Part shown: positions 1 through 7,975 of the stretch, piece after piece
Numbering within the stretch: position 1 is the first letter of the stretch
How the letters are laid out: each line of letters starts with the position of its first letter
From: JBBDXA01 sp040902585
GTDB lineage: Bacteria; Planctomycetota; Phycisphaerae; Phycisphaerales; Phycisphaeraceae
Reading direction: 5' to 3'
Length of the DNA stretch: 20,475 nt
NCBI GenBank assembly: GCA_040902585.1
Contig: JBBDXA010000167.1
Span: forward strand, 1-20,475
Position numbers and translations under genes: made by a program
The notes under the pieces: model-generated
Databases searched by the model: none
What the model was told of the DNA's origin: nothing
Seen by the model: only the letters and a program-made list of their open reading frames with translations

Positions 1-2753
1 GACAGGTCCGGGCAGTCCAGGGCATCCATTAATGGATCAGGCACGGTGCGGAACACGAAGCGGTAGATGCTTCTGCGGTACTGGTTCGCATGGTCCGGAT
101 CGAAGCCCGTGTAGTCCACATTCGGCGTCACGTGAACGCCTTTCGTTTCGATGAACTGCTTCACCGAAGGGCCGCCCATGGTCAGGTCGAGCTTGCCGGT
201 GAGCATGACAATCGCATCGCGCACCTGCTCGGCATCGAGGCGGGGTCGATTCATCCGCCAAAGCAGATGATTGTCGCCGTCAAGGGCCGCGCGTGGTTCG
301 TGATGCTGTGACGCCTGCATGTAGACGCTGCTGGTGACGATGAGTTTGTGCAGCTTCTTGAAGGAGCCGTGCATGTCGTCGCGAAACGTGACCGCGAGCC
401 AGTCGAGCAGTTGCGGATGCGTGGGCTTGTCGCCCATGCGGCCGAAGTCGTTGGGCGTGTTCACCAGGCCACGATCGAAGTGATGCTGCCAGATGCGATT
501 CACGATCGAGCGCCAGGTGAGAACGTTCTGCTTGTCGGTGATCCAGCGCGCCAGGGCAGCGCGGCGAGCGCCTTCGCCATCTGCCTCTTCCAGTTTGAAG
601 CGTGATTCAAGCCCTTTGACGCAGGAGAGCGCGCCGGGCGCAGCCGCCTCGATGGGCTGAAGGATGTCGCCGCGTCGCAGGAGATGCACGGCCCTCGGCG
701 ACTTGGAAGGTTTGAAGTTGCCGCTGGCTGCGAAGTCGGAAGCGACGGCATACACCTTTCGCGGCGCAGGCAGCGCCGCGAGTGCTTTCTCATTCTGCTG
801 CTTAAGCACGTACAGCGCCAGGGCCGCGCGCTGATCTTCACTGCGCTGGATTGCGGGTGTTGACAGCAGATCGGCGATCTCGGCAGGCAGTGGCGGGCGA
901 TTGTGCGGTGAAGGCGAATCGGTGATCGAGAGCCGCGCCCGGCCGATGAGATGGCCGCCGCCATGCAGTTGTTCCAGCACGAAGGTGAGCGTCACGCCTA
1001 TTTCGCTCACAACAGGTTCAGTCAGTTCAAACACGGCCTCGTGTGCCTTGCCCACCTGCGGAAAGATGCCCCACGCGGTTTCGACTTTGCCATCAAGAGC
1101 GTGGGCGATGGTCCAGCCCTGCTGATCGAAGTCCGCGACCGGGTTGCGAAGGGCGACGGGCTTCGCTTCGTCATTCGCCGCGCGTCGAACGAGTACTTTG
1201 AACTCAGAGAGATGCAGGTTGCCGTTGTCCTGCCGGCCGGGGCCTTTGTGGGGCAGGCTGTCATCGAGCATCACTTCAAGGCGAACGCCGGTGATGCGTT
1301 TGATCGAAGCGGGCGCGGTGATGGTGACCGTATCCTTCTCCGGCCGCGTGCCTGTGGAAAGAACCGAGCCATCCTTTTGAATGTCGAGCTTGGCGCCCTG
1401 CGCGGACACGGCTGCCACCGGCTCAAGCACTGTCCAGCGCACGGCCTTCTGCGCGGTCGTCTGTTCCCATTCAGCGACCGCCCGCTGCGACTGTTCACTC
1501 AGGAGTAACTCACGCGCGGTGCCGCCTTCGCTCAGCTTCGCCTTCTCGCGCAGCAGCGCCTGACGTTTCACGTACACCGCAGGGTCCGCATCGAACGATC
1601 GCTCCACGCGGTCCACGCCTGCGAAGACCGCTTGCAGCGCGTAGTAATCTTCCTGCGAGATGGGATCGAACTTGTGATAGTGACAACGGGCGCAGTGAAT
1701 GGTCACGCTGCTAAACGTGCCGATGGTGGTGGCGATCATGTCATCGCGGTCGAGGTACTGGGCGATTTTCTTGTCGGTCGTGCCATCTTGGATGCCCATC
1801 TGCGAGCTTTGATCCCATGGGCCGGCCGCGAGCATGCCGATGGCGGCCACGCCTTGCGGATCATCCGGAAAGAGCGCATCACCTGCGATCTGTTCCTGTA
1901 CGAAACGGCTGTAGGGCTTGTCGTCGTTGAATGCGTTGATGACGTAATCGCGATAGGGCCAGGCATTGGGGCGCGGCGCGTCTTCATCGTGGCCGTGCGT
2001 CTCGGCGAAGTGAACGGCATCGAGCCAGTGCCGGGCCCAGCGCTCGCCGTAACGCGGACTGGCGAGGAGAGAATCAACCAGCTTCGCGTAGGCATGGGGC
2101 GATTCGTCAGCGAGGAACGCTTCGATTTCTTGCGGCGTGGGCGGCAGGCCGGTGAGATCGAAACTCACGCGGCGAATCAGCGTGCGTTTATCGGCTGGAG
2201 CGGAAGGCGTGAGGCCGCGCGATTCGAGTGAGGCAAGGATGAAGGCGTCAACAGGCGTGCGGGCCCAGGTCTTGTGTTTCACTTCAGGCACAGGCGGTTT
2301 CTTCAATGGCAGAAGGGACCAGAGCGGTGGCGTCGCGTCCTTTGCGTCAGCGGAGTCGGGCCAGTCGGCTCCCTGATCGATCCATCCGCGCAGGATGGAA
2401 ATCTGCTCGGCCGAAAGGCGTTTGCCCTTGGGCGGCATGATGACATCTTCATCAAGGCCGGCGACGTAATGAATGAGCAGGCTCGTCGCGCTGTTACCCG
2501 GCACGATCGCGCCGCCGATGGATCCGCCTTTGAAGGCCGATGCTTTGCGATCCAGCCGGTAGTCGCTCTTTTGCTTGTCGCCGCCGTGACAGGAGATGCA
2601 GTGGGCCGCGAAGATGGGCTGCACATCCTTGATGAAATCGATCTTCCGCTTTTCAGGTGCGGGGAGTTTGGTGAGATCGATCGCTGCGGTCACTGCAACA
2701 CCAAGTAGAACGATGGTGATTAGAAGGAAAAGATTGAGCCTGCGAAAAAGCAT
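1..2753 (-). CDS. Secreted PSCyt1 / DUF1549 / DUF1553 planctomycete cytochrome protein (3' end cut by window)
   Basis: Translating the minus strand from the ATG at 2753 gives an uninterrupted frame of 917 codons that runs off the left edge. An N-terminal hydrophobic segment (about residues 5-23) is a signal or anchor. A planctomycete cytochrome c domain follows, with CISCH at residues 52-56 and MPPKG near 106 as the probable axial Met. DUF1549 spans about 166-372 and ends in a second heme-type motif, CARCH at 354-358, followed by KFDPIS. DUF1553 starts near residue 725 (WRSIVNRIWQHHF, then FGRMGDKPTHPQLLDWLA) and is incomplete. These proteins are abundant in Planctomycetota and are thought to be extracytoplasmic redox proteins; their substrate is unknown. 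There is no Shine-Dalgarno site. A TATACT hexamer ends 7 nt before the ATG, which suggests a leaderless transcript. The gene diverges from the sugar dehydrogenase fusion. Family assignment is firm; the function is not. Confidence 0.93.
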   Translation of the reverse strand, partial: MLFRRLNLFLLITIVLLGVAVTAAIDLTKLPAPEKRKIDFIKDVQPIFAAHCISCHGGDKQKSDYRLDRKASAFKGGSIGGAIVPGNSATSLLIHYVAGLDEDVIMPPKGKRLSAEQISILRGWIDQGADWPDSADAKDATPPLWSLLPLKKPPVPEVKHKTWARTPVDAFILASLESRGLTPSAPADKRTLIRRVSFDLTGLPPTPQEIEAFLADESPHAYAKLVDSLLASPRYGERWARHWLDAVHFAETHGHDEDAPRPNAWPYRDYVINAFNDDKPYSRFVQEQIAGDALFPDDPQGVAAIGMLAAGPWDQSSQMGIQDGTTDKKIAQYLDRDDMIATTIGTFSSVTIHCARCHYHKFDPISQEDYYALQAVFAGVDRVERSFDADPAVYVKRQALLREKAKLSEGGTARELLLSEQSQRAVAEWEQTTAQKAVRWTVLEPVAAVSAQGAKLDIQKDGSVLSTGTRPEKDTVTITAPASIKRITGVRLEVMLDDSLPHKGPGRQDNGNLHLSEFKVLVRRAANDEAKPVALRNPVADFDQQGWTIAHALDGKVETAWGIFPQVGKAHEAVFELTEPVVSEIGVTLTFVLEQLHGGGHLIGRARLSITDSPSPHNRPPLPAEIADLLSTPAIQRSEDQRAALALYVLKQQNEKALAALPAPRKVYAVASDFAASGNFKPSKSPRAVHLLRRGDILQPIEAAAPGALSCVKGLESRFKLEEADGEGARRAALARWITDKQNVLTWRSIVNRIWQHHFDRGLVNTPNDFGRMGDKPTHPQLLDWLAVTFRDDMHGSFKKLHKLIVTSSVYMQASQHHEPRAALDGDNHLLWRMNRPRLDAEQVRDAIVMLTGKLDLTMGGPSVKQFIETKGVHVTPNVDYTGFDPDHANQYRRSIYRFVFRTVPDPLMDALDCPDL

Positions 2754-2760
2754 TGACTTC

Positions 2761-2766
2761 AGTATA
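2761..2766 (-). promoter_or_regulatory. Candidate -10 box for the PSCyt1/DUF1549 gene
   Basis: On the minus strand this reads TATACT (5 of 6 matches to TATAAT). It ends 7 nt before the ATG at 2753, so transcription would start at or very near the start codon. I see no convincing -35 element at 17-18 bp. It is inferred only from position and base match. Confidence 0.35.
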
Positions 2767-2801
2767 GCGGGCCGGCTCAACGCTTTGACTCGCATATAGG
2801 T

Positions 2802-2880
2802 GAACGGCCTGGCGTAAGCCGGCTGGTGGGCACTGGATCAACGGCATTTCCAGGAACCAGCCAGCTCACGCTGGCCGTTC
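2802..2880. repeat. REP-like imperfect inverted repeat pair between divergent genes
   Basis: The left arm at 2802-2827 and the right arm at 2856-2880 are near-perfect reverse complements over about 25 bases. Both begin or end with GAACGGCC and its complement, and carry GGCTGGT or ACCAGCC at the inner ends. They are separated by 28 bases. The right arm also folds on itself (CCAGC, TCAC loop, GCTGG), and the left arm has a small GGC-GTAA-GCC hairpin. This is the layout of paired REP elements (BIME-like). It lies in the spacer between two divergent genes, so it is not a simple terminator for either one. Confidence 0.6.
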
Positions 2881-2942
2881 GCCCAACATGCGTCTGCGCT
2901 GCCCGCAACTGCGGATTCCTGCATTCCGTTTTGCGCAGGTGA

Positions 2943-2948
2943 TATGAT
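2943..2948 (+). promoter_or_regulatory. Candidate -10 box for the PQQ sugar dehydrogenase fusion
   Basis: TATGAT (5 of 6 matches to TATAAT) ends 10 nt before the ATG at 2959. It overlaps the alternative upstream ATG at 2944, which argues for the 2959 start. No strong -35 is visible. Low-confidence inference. Confidence 0.35.
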
Positions 2949-2958
2949 CGCAGTGCTT

Positions 2959-5658
2959 ATGAAACGAACACTCATTCATGTCGTGGCCGTGATGGCCTGT
3001 TGCCTTGTTCTCTCGGTGACGTTCCTGGCGCAGGCGGAGGAGCCGACGTGGGACGATGATCGATTTGAGATCGAGGTGCTGGCGACCGGGATGCCCCAGC
3101 CGATGGAGGTGGAAGTCGCGCCGGATGGGCGCGTGTTCTTCATCGAGCTGGGCGGCAAACTTCGCGCCTACAAGCCCGACGCGAAGCAGGTCATCGAAGT
3201 CGGCACGCTCAATGTCTGGGCCCAGCAGGAGAACGGCCTGCTCGGCATGGCGCTGGATCCGAAGTTCAGCGAGAACCGTTGGATCTATCTGCAATACTCG
3301 CCGCCGGATTACTCCGGCCAGCACATCAGCCGGTTCACGCTCGATGGCGACAAGCTCGACATGGCCAGCGAGAAGGTGCTGCTGAAATTTGAAGAGCAGC
3401 GAATTGAATGCTGCCATCACGCCGGCTCGATGGAGTTCGGGCCTGACGGCAGCCTGTTCATTGCGACGGGCGACAACACGCATCCGGCCGGCGACTCGGC
3501 GGGCTACGCGCCGATCGATGAGCGACCGGATCGCTTCCCGTGGGATGCTCAGAAATCCTCCGCGAACATGAACGACCTGCGCGGCAAAGTGCTGCGCATC
3601 AAGCCGACGGCGGAAGGCAAGTATGAGATTCCTGATGGCAACCTGTTTCCGAAGGATGGTTCGAAGGGGCGGCCGGAGATTTACGTCATGGGCTGCCGCA
3701 ACCCCTGGCGGATGAACGTGGACCCTGCGACGGGCTACGTGTACTGGGGCGAGGTCGGTCCTGATGCGGGCGGTGACGGCGAGCGCGGGCCGCGCGGTTA
3801 CGATGAGATCAACCAGGCGCGCAAAGCGGGCAACTTCGGCTGGCCTTATTTTGTGGGCAACAACTACGCCTATGCCGACTACGACTTCGCGACGAAGAAG
3901 CTCGGCAAAAAGTACGACCCGCTGCGACCCGTCAACGAATCGCCCTACAACACCGGCGGCAAGGAGCTCCCGCCCGCGCAGCCCGCATGGATCTACTACC
4001 CGTACGGCGACTCGAAGGAGTTCCCCGCGCTGGGCAAAGGCGGACGCACCGCGTGTGCCGGCCCCGTGTTTCACTACGACGCACAGTTCGCGAAGACCGA
4101 GGGCTTTCCGCAGAGCTTCGACAACTGCATGATCATCTACGACTGGCAGCGGCCCTATGTGAAGTGGGCCCGGCTCGACAAAGACTCCAACCTCGTTGCC
4201 ATCGAGAATTTCACCAGCAAGCTTTCGTTTCGCAGGCCGGTGGATTTCAAGTTCGCGGCTGATGGCACGCTCTACATGCTCGAGTACGGCGAGACGTGGG
4301 GCTCTAACGCCGACTCCAAGCTGCTGCGCATCCGCTACGAGCGCGGCAACCGCTCGCCGATCGTGAAGGCTGCGGCGACGAACAACATCGGCAAAGCGCC
4401 GCTGACGGTGACTCTTTCCAGCGAAGGCACGGTCGATCCGGATAAGAAGGACAAGCTCATTTATCGCTGGCAAGTGACGCCGGGGGACAAGGTGATCGCG
4501 ACGGAGGCGAATGCGACGATCACGCTTGATAAGCCGGGCGTGTACAACGTGCATCTGACGGTGACGGATCCGCAGGGCGCAACGGGCAGCGCGACGGTGC
4601 CGGTGCTTGTCGGGAATGATCCGCCGAAGATCAGGTTCGATTCGCCGCGCGATGGTGACTTTGTGAGCCTCGAGAGTTCGATTCGATATCGCCTTCGCGT
4701 GGAGGATGCGGAGGATGGCGATTCTGATTTTGATGAACAGGCGATGGGCGAGCGCACCGTGCTGACGGCGACGCTTCGCCCGCCCGGTTCCCCCGGTGCG
4801 TCAGGCAGCACCGCCATCGATCCGCCGGGCCTGAAGCTGATGAAGTCGAGCGACTGCTTCAACTGTCACTCGGTGGATCGCAAGATCGTCGGCCCGTCGT
4901 ACCTGGATGTGGCGATGAAATACAAGGGCGATGCGAAGGCGCTCGATGCCGCCGCCGAGCGCGTGGTTAAAGGTTCCACCGGCGTGTGGGGCCAGGTGCC
5001 GATGCTTCCGCACAGTCAGCACACGCTGGAGCAGACGAAGGAGATGGTGGCGTGGGTGTTTTCGCTGAAGGTCGAGGCGACGGTCTCGCAGACGGTCAAG
5101 GGCGTGTTCGGCGCGATCCCGCCGCCGCGCGTGGAGGAGGCGGGGAGTGCGAAGGGCGGGCCGACAGGCGGCGTGACAGGCGGAGTGTATGTCATCGAAG
5201 CGACGTACACGGACAAGGGCGCGGCTCCCGTCGGGCCGCTAACGGCTCACGCGACGATCACGCTTCGCAGTCGCCAGATCGAAGCGGAGTCTGCCGATGA
5301 AGTCCGCGGGGCATCGCTGCTGGAATCGCCCAACGCGGGCGGCGGCAAGTTCCTCGGCGCGATTCATCACAGAAACTTCGCCCGGCTGGATCACCTCAAC
5401 CTCGCCACGGTCCGCCGCGTTACCTGCCGCATCGCGTCAGGCGGCGCGGGCGGTCACATCGAGTTCCGCGCAGACAAACCCGACGGCAAGCTGCTCGCTT
5501 CCGTCGAAGTGAAGCCCACCGGCGGATGGGAAGCGTGGGCCGAGGCGAGTGCCGCGATCGAGAACCCGGGCCAGCCGGTCACGCTCTACATGGTGTTCGT
5601 CAACCCCGGCAAGCAGCACATCATGAATCTGGACTGGGTGCGCTTCGATGCGAAGTGA
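2959..5658 (+). CDS. PQQ-dependent sugar dehydrogenase (GSDH-like propeller) fused to PKD, cytochrome c and CBM6 modules
   Basis: A 899-aa secreted multidomain protein. The start at 2959 (MKRTLIHVV) gives a classic signal peptide ending near AQAEE; an in-frame ATG at 2944 is the alternative. Residues about 35-455 form a soluble glucose/sorbosone dehydrogenase-type propeller, shown by ECCHHAGSMEFGPDG with H153-H154, DLRGKVLRI and GCRNPWRMNVDPATG. A PKD domain follows (about 463-551), then a class I cytochrome c with CFNCH at 633-637 and a likely Met ligand at 682. A CBM6-like carbohydrate-binding module spans about 772-899 (RQIEAES to LDWVRFD). Expected role: periplasmic or surface sugar oxidation at PQQ, with electrons passed to the attached heme while CBM6 holds the polysaccharide. 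The substrate cannot be read from sequence. A PQQ-type propeller gene follows 30 bp downstream. A long antisense ORF over this gene is a codon-bias shadow. Confidence 0.93.
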   Translation: MKRTLIHVVAVMACCLVLSVTFLAQAEEPTWDDDRFEIEVLATGMPQPMEVEVAPDGRVFFIELGGKLRAYKPDAKQVIEVGTLNVWAQQENGLLGMALDPKFSENRWIYLQYSPPDYSGQHISRFTLDGDKLDMASEKVLLKFEEQRIECCHHAGSMEFGPDGSLFIATGDNTHPAGDSAGYAPIDERPDRFPWDAQKSSANMNDLRGKVLRIKPTAEGKYEIPDGNLFPKDGSKGRPEIYVMGCRNPWRMNVDPATGYVYWGEVGPDAGGDGERGPRGYDEINQARKAGNFGWPYFVGNNYAYADYDFATKKLGKKYDPLRPVNESPYNTGGKELPPAQPAWIYYPYGDSKEFPALGKGGRTACAGPVFHYDAQFAKTEGFPQSFDNCMIIYDWQRPYVKWARLDKDSNLVAIENFTSKLSFRRPVDFKFAADGTLYMLEYGETWGSNADSKLLRIRYERGNRSPIVKAAATNNIGKAPLTVTLSSEGTVDPDKKDKLIYRWQVTPGDKVIATEANATITLDKPGVYNVHLTVTDPQGATGSATVPVLVGNDPPKIRFDSPRDGDFVSLESSIRYRLRVEDAEDGDSDFDEQAMGERTVLTATLRPPGSPGASGSTAIDPPGLKLMKSSDCFNCHSVDRKIVGPSYLDVAMKYKGDAKALDAAAERVVKGSTGVWGQVPMLPHSQHTLEQTKEMVAWVFSLKVEATVSQTVKGVFGAIPPPRVEEAGSAKGGPTGGVTGGVYVIEATYTDKGAAPVGPLTAHATITLRSRQIEAESADEVRGASLLESPNAGGGKFLGAIHHRNFARLDHLNLATVRRVTCRIASGGAGGHIEFRADKPDGKLLASVEVKPTGGWEAWAEASAAIENPGQPVTLYMVFVNPGKQHIMNLDWVRFDAK

Positions 5659-5673
5659 GCGGGCGTGCGCTGT

Positions 5674-5679
5674 TACCAT
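5674..5679 (+). promoter_or_regulatory. Candidate -10 box before the PQQ_2 propeller gene
   Basis: TACCAT ends 9 nt before the ATG at 5689 in a 30-bp gap without a clear Shine-Dalgarno site. The same hexamer sits 12 nt before the ATG at 7976. A short-leader or leaderless start is possible, but read-through from the upstream gene is equally likely. Confidence 0.25.
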
Positions 5680-5688
5680 TGCTGAAAC

Positions 5689-6987
5689 ATGAAAGAATCC
5701 ACGAAACATTGCATGGCCTCGTTCAGGTTCCGGCGGGCGCTGCTCGCGCTGGCCTCCCTGGTCATCTCCCTGCTCGTCGCGGCGACTTCGCCGGGCGCGG
5801 AGTCGGAGTGGCCGCAGTTTCGCGGACCGGGCGGACAAGGCGTCTCCGCGGCGACCGGGTTGCCGGTGGCGTGGAGCGCGACGAAGAATGTCGTGTGGAA
5901 GGTGCAAGTGCCCGGGCGCGGATGGTCGTCGCCGGTTCTCTCCAACGGCAAGCTCTATCTGACCACGGCTCTGGGCGAAGCGAAAGACGGGAACGTATCG
6001 CTGCGGGCGATGTGCCTCGATCCCGCGAGCGGAAAAACGCTCTTCGATACCGAAGTCTTCCGCCCGGAGAAGTCCAGCGCATCATCCATGCACCAGAAAA
6101 ACTCTCTCGCCAGCGGCACGCCCATCGTGACCTCCGACAGGCTCTACGTTCACTTCGGCCACATGGGCACCGCGGCACTGGACCTGAGCGGCAAAGTCCT
6201 GTGGCGGCAATCCGATCTGAAATATCCACCCGTTCACGGCACCGGCGGCTCGCCCGTCCTTGTCGATGGTCTGCTCGTCTTCAGTTGCGACGGGGCGGCG
6301 AATCCGTTCGTCGTCGCCCTCGATGCGAAGACCGGCGCGGTCCGCTGGAAGACGCCGCGACAGACTCAGGCGAAGAAAAAGTTTTCCTTCTCCACGCCGC
6401 TGGCGATTCAGGTCGGCTCCGCCACGCAGATCGTCAGCCCCGGCAGCGGGTTCGTCGGCGGCTACGACCTCAAGACCGGCCGCCTGCTCTGGCAGGTGAA
6501 CTACGGCGAAGGCTACTCCGTCGTGCCGCGTCCTGTCTTCGCGCATGGATTGCTCTTCATCAGTTCGGGTTTTGACGCGCCGGAGGTGATCGCCATTCGC
6601 CCGCAGAAGGCCGCGGGCGATGTCACGGATTCACACGTCGCCTGGCGACTCCGCAAGGGCGCGCCGCATTCCGCTTCGATGGTCGTACTCGGTGATGAGA
6701 TTTACTTCGTCTCCGATGGCGGCATCGCCACCTGCGCCGATGCCCGCAGCGGCGATGTGCATTGGAGCCAGCGGCTCGGAGGGAATTTCTCCGCGTCGCC
6801 TGTCGCAGCCGAGGGCCGCGTCTATTTTCAGAATGAAGCGGGCGTCGGTTTCGTCGTCAAGGCGTCGAAGACTTTTGAGCTGCTCGCGAGTAACGATATC
6901 GGCGAGAAGTCCCTCGCCTCCATCGCGGCGACGGACGGCGCGCTCTATATCCGCGGCGAGTCTCACCTTTTCAAGATCGCCGAGTGA
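5689..6987 (+). CDS. PQQ-binding-like beta-propeller repeat protein (PQQ_2), exported
   Basis: A 432-aa protein starting with a basic stretch and a hydrophobic signal segment (about residues 16-35, ending near PGAES). The mature part opens with EWPQFRGPGGQGVS, a typical opening of planctomycete PQQ_2 proteins. Blade repeats follow with the pattern 'ALDAKTGAVRWKT', 'YDLKTGRLLWQV' and 'CADARSGDVHWSQ', which are beta-propeller strands like those of BamB and quinoprotein dehydrogenases. No catalytic Asp or Ca-binding set could be assigned, so it may be a structural propeller and not an enzyme. It lies 30 bp after the dehydrogenase fusion on the same strand and is probably co-expressed. The ATG at 5713 (MASFRFRRALL) is an alternative start with an equally good signal peptide. 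Confidence 0.9.
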   Translation: MKESTKHCMASFRFRRALLALASLVISLLVAATSPGAESEWPQFRGPGGQGVSAATGLPVAWSATKNVVWKVQVPGRGWSSPVLSNGKLYLTTALGEAKDGNVSLRAMCLDPASGKTLFDTEVFRPEKSSASSMHQKNSLASGTPIVTSDRLYVHFGHMGTAALDLSGKVLWRQSDLKYPPVHGTGGSPVLVDGLLVFSCDGAANPFVVALDAKTGAVRWKTPRQTQAKKKFSFSTPLAIQVGSATQIVSPGSGFVGGYDLKTGRLLWQVNYGEGYSVVPRPVFAHGLLFISSGFDAPEVIAIRPQKAAGDVTDSHVAWRLRKGAPHSASMVVLGDEIYFVSDGGIATCADARSGDVHWSQRLGGNFSASPVAAEGRVYFQNEAGVGFVVKASKTFELLASNDIGEKSLASIAATDGALYIRGESHLFKIAE

Positions 6988-7005
6988 GACTCGCGAGAGC
7001 CGGCC

Positions 7006-7020
7006 TCAGGCTCAGCCTGA
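7006..7020. repeat. Palindrome TCAGG-CTCAG-CCTGA in an intergenic spacer
   Basis: A perfect 7-base inverted repeat around one central base, 18 bp after the stop of the propeller gene. It can fold as a 5-bp stem with a 5-nt loop. There is no T tract, so it is a weak candidate terminator or a REP-type element. Confidence 0.35.
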
Positions 7021-7063
7021 CGGGCAGCTTGATAGACTCTCCCTGCCGCCCGCCGCGGCGACG

Positions 7064-7918
7064 ATGGACTACGAACTTCTGGATTTCGGCGAAGGGCGCA
7101 AGCTCGAACGCTTCGGTGCGTGGATTCTGGATCGACCCGCGCCCGGCGTCGTTGCCGCGCGGATGCGACCCGATCTCTGGAAGACGGCCTGCGCTCGTTA
7201 CGAGGGCGATCGAACCACCCAAGGCGCATGGACGCCGCTCGCCGAGGCGTGGCGCGAGGCATCAATTGAACTTCCAGTAACGCTTTCGCCCGACGCGCAA
7301 TTCAAACTTCTACTCTCACCGCAGCCATCGGGACAGGTCGGCATTTTCCCGGAGCAGTTGGACAACTGGCAATGGATCGCCCGGCAGACCGCGAAGTCAG
7401 AACCGCCGCGCGTGTTGAATCTTTTTGCCTACACCGGCGGCAGTACGCTCGCGGCGGCTGCGGCCGGGGCAGAGGTGACGCATGTCGATGCGGCCAGGAG
7501 CATGGTCGCGCGGGCCCGGGAGAATGTGATGCGATCAGACCTGTCTGATGCGCCCATTCGCTGGGTCGTGGAAGATGCCGTCAAGTTCTGCCGGCGCGAG
7601 GTCAAACGAGGCAACCGCTACGACGCCGTGATTCTCGATCCGCCCAGCTACGGCCACGGCCCGCAGGGAGAAAAATGGTCGATCACCCGCGACCTGCTGC
7701 CGCTCCTGAATCTCTGCCATCAGCTCACCGCAGGTCAACCCCGGTTCGTGCTGCTCTCGTGTCACACACCCGGCATCACCGCGGCTCAGCTCAGCATCTG
7801 GCTCACCGACAGCGTGTGCGGAGACACAAGTCAGCTTTCGCAGAGCGGGCCGCTGAACCTGCGGACGGCTGCGGGTCGGAAGCTGGCGAGTGGCGATTAT
7901 GCGCGCTGGCCGGGGTGA
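7064..7918 (+). CDS. Class I SAM-dependent methyltransferase, COG1092-like without PUA domain
   Basis: A 284-aa protein. The open frame extends upstream to 6620, but that part overlaps the propeller gene and looks non-coding. The ATG at 7064 (MDYELLDFGEG) starts exactly where family-like sequence begins. Motif I is NLFAYTGGSTLAAAAAGAEV with the acidic ribose-binding residue in THVDAA. Motif IV is VILDPPSYGHG, and a Cys-containing strand LLSCHTPG follows. This is the catalytic core of the RlmI/RlmK family of RNA cytosine-C5 or guanine-N7 methyltransferases, but the N-terminal PUA domain is missing. It is followed 57 bp later by a full-length COG1092 protein. An RNA substrate is likely by family but not established. 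Confidence 0.88.
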   Translation: MDYELLDFGEGRKLERFGAWILDRPAPGVVAARMRPDLWKTACARYEGDRTTQGAWTPLAEAWREASIELPVTLSPDAQFKLLLSPQPSGQVGIFPEQLDNWQWIARQTAKSEPPRVLNLFAYTGGSTLAAAAAGAEVTHVDAARSMVARARENVMRSDLSDAPIRWVVEDAVKFCRREVKRGNRYDAVILDPPSYGHGPQGEKWSITRDLLPLLNLCHQLTAGQPRFVLLSCHTPGITAAQLSIWLTDSVCGDTSQLSQSGPLNLRTAAGRKLASGDYARWPG

Positions 7919-7957
7919 TCCGGTGTGTGCATCACCCACGCCGTTCGACGCGGACGC

Positions 7958-7963
7958 TACCAT
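7958..7963 (+). promoter_or_regulatory. Candidate -10 box before the RlmI-like gene
   Basis: TACCAT ends 12 nt before the ATG at 7976, and no Shine-Dalgarno site is visible in this spacer. It matches the hexamer and spacing before the gene at 5689. Low confidence. Confidence 0.25.
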
Positions 7964-7975
7964 TCAAAAGACGCT

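Noticed and set aside
2866..4554. Long antisense frame (562 codons) over the sugar dehydrogenase gene
   Set aside because: It is Arg/Val/His-rich with no recognisable domain, and mirrors a strongly supported gene on the other strand. Long antisense frames are expected at this GC and codon bias.
6620..7063. Upstream extension of the first methyltransferase frame
   Set aside because: It overlaps the propeller gene in another frame and its translation is Arg/Ser-rich without family similarity. The methyltransferase starts naturally at 7064.
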